From: Sulfitobacter sp.
GTDB taxonomy: Bacteria > Pseudomonadota > Alphaproteobacteria > Rhodobacterales > Rhodobacteraceae
NCBI GenBank assembly: GCA_024636405.1
Contig: JAGXHC010000105.1
Location: forward strand, 1-5,480
Length of the DNA: 5,480 bases
Direction of reading: 5' to 3'
The notes beneath the pieces were generated by a model that was given only the letters and a program-made list of their open reading frames with translations, searched no databases and was not told the origin of the DNA. Shown one piece after another: positions 5,142-5,480 of this stretch. Position 1 is the stretch's first letter, and each line of letters begins with the position of its first letter. The position numbers and the translations under genes are program-made.

Positions 5142-5480
5142 ATGACACAAGGGGTGTGGCAAAGGGCGGTGCGCTGCTGCGCAGGTTTAGGCATGGTGCT
5201 GACGCTGTGGGGGTGTGATCTTTTTCAGACGGCGGCGCCCACAACGCTCAAGCCGCAGGCGCGACCTGTGGCTGCCCGCGTTGCCGCTCCACCTGCCCCC
5301 GTGGTCGCGCGCCCCACATCGCAGAAAAGCGCGATGTTGCGCCGCTATCTCAATCAGGTGCAGCAAACCCAACTGACGCAAGGATTATTGCGGCAGGATG
5401 GTGGCGGGCCCGACACGCCCTTTACCGCAGACCTGCTGGCGCGAAATTTCGAACAGATCACGTTTTACAATGAATACGCC
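5142..5480 (+). CDS. Lipoprotein, probably DUF2927 family (3' end outside window)
   Basis: The frame opens at ATG 5142 and runs 113 codons to the window edge without a stop, so only the N-terminal part is seen. Residues 1-25 form a lipoprotein signal: Arg8 and Arg11, a hydrophobic core, then the lipobox L22-W-G-C25, with C25 as the lipid-bearing residue. Asp26 at mature position +2 is the inner-membrane retention signal in E. coli, so the protein may stay in the inner membrane. A Pro/Ala-rich linker (about 30-57) leads to a helical start, LRRYLNQVQ..QLTQGLLRQDGGGPDTPFTADLLARNFEQI (about 64-107). The GGGPDTPF stretch matches my memory of DUF2927 proteins of Rhodobacterales, whose function is unknown. 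The ATG is 7 nt after the TelA stop, and GGGGTGA (5128-5134), which overlaps that stop, can serve as its ribosome binding site. It is probably the fourth gene of the operon. Confidence 0.78.
   Translation, partial: MTQGVWQRAVRCCAGLGMVLTLWGCDLFQTAAPTTLKPQARPVAARVAAPPAPVVARPTSQKSAMLRRYLNQVQQTQLTQGLLRQDGGGPDTPFTADLLARNFEQITFYNEYA

Overview
The window reads as chromosomal DNA of an alphaproteobacterium, most likely from the Rhodobacterales (Roseobacter/Rhodobacter group). This rests on high GC, codon use dominated by GCG/CGC/GAC, and gene families in an arrangement typical of that order. It is an inference from gene content; there is no rRNA gene here to settle it. The window is densely coded, with no IS element, CRISPR array, tRNA or phage gene seen.

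Left part (positions 3-1494, minus strand): a tightly packed three-gene unit. In transcription order it is tadA (tRNA adenosine deaminase), a four-helix membrane protein of the DUF5671 type, and a small exported protein with four cysteines. The first junction is 5 nt and the second is a 4-nt ATGA overlap, so the genes are probably co-transcribed and translationally coupled.

Middle (1557-2498, plus strand): an RsuA/RluB-family rRNA pseudouridine synthase with an S4 domain and a long basic tail. It is divergent from tadA across 62 bp, so two RNA-modifying enzymes of the translation apparatus stand back to back.

Gap (2499-2792): 294 bp with no convincing gene. It holds a 37-nt imperfect hairpin (2611-2647) built around a perfect 15-bp palindrome, and a second inverted repeat (2732-2747) about 45 bp upstream of the next start codon. 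These are the main non-coding signals in the window.

Right part (2793 to the window end, plus strand): a probable four-gene operon. It encodes an unrecognised 76-aa two-helix membrane protein, an XpaC-family membrane protein, a TelA-family 'toxic anion resistance' protein, and the start of a lipoprotein resembling DUF2927 proteins of Rhodobacterales, which runs off the edge. XpaC and TelA homologues are also neighbours in Bacillus (xpaC-yaaN). Here the pair is flanked by a small membrane protein and a lipoprotein. The most reasonable reading is an envelope-associated stress or membrane-organising complex of unknown biochemistry: membrane subunits, a soluble helical TelA partner and an exported lipoprotein. 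This is the part of the window most likely to hold undescribed biology, although its individual families are known by name.
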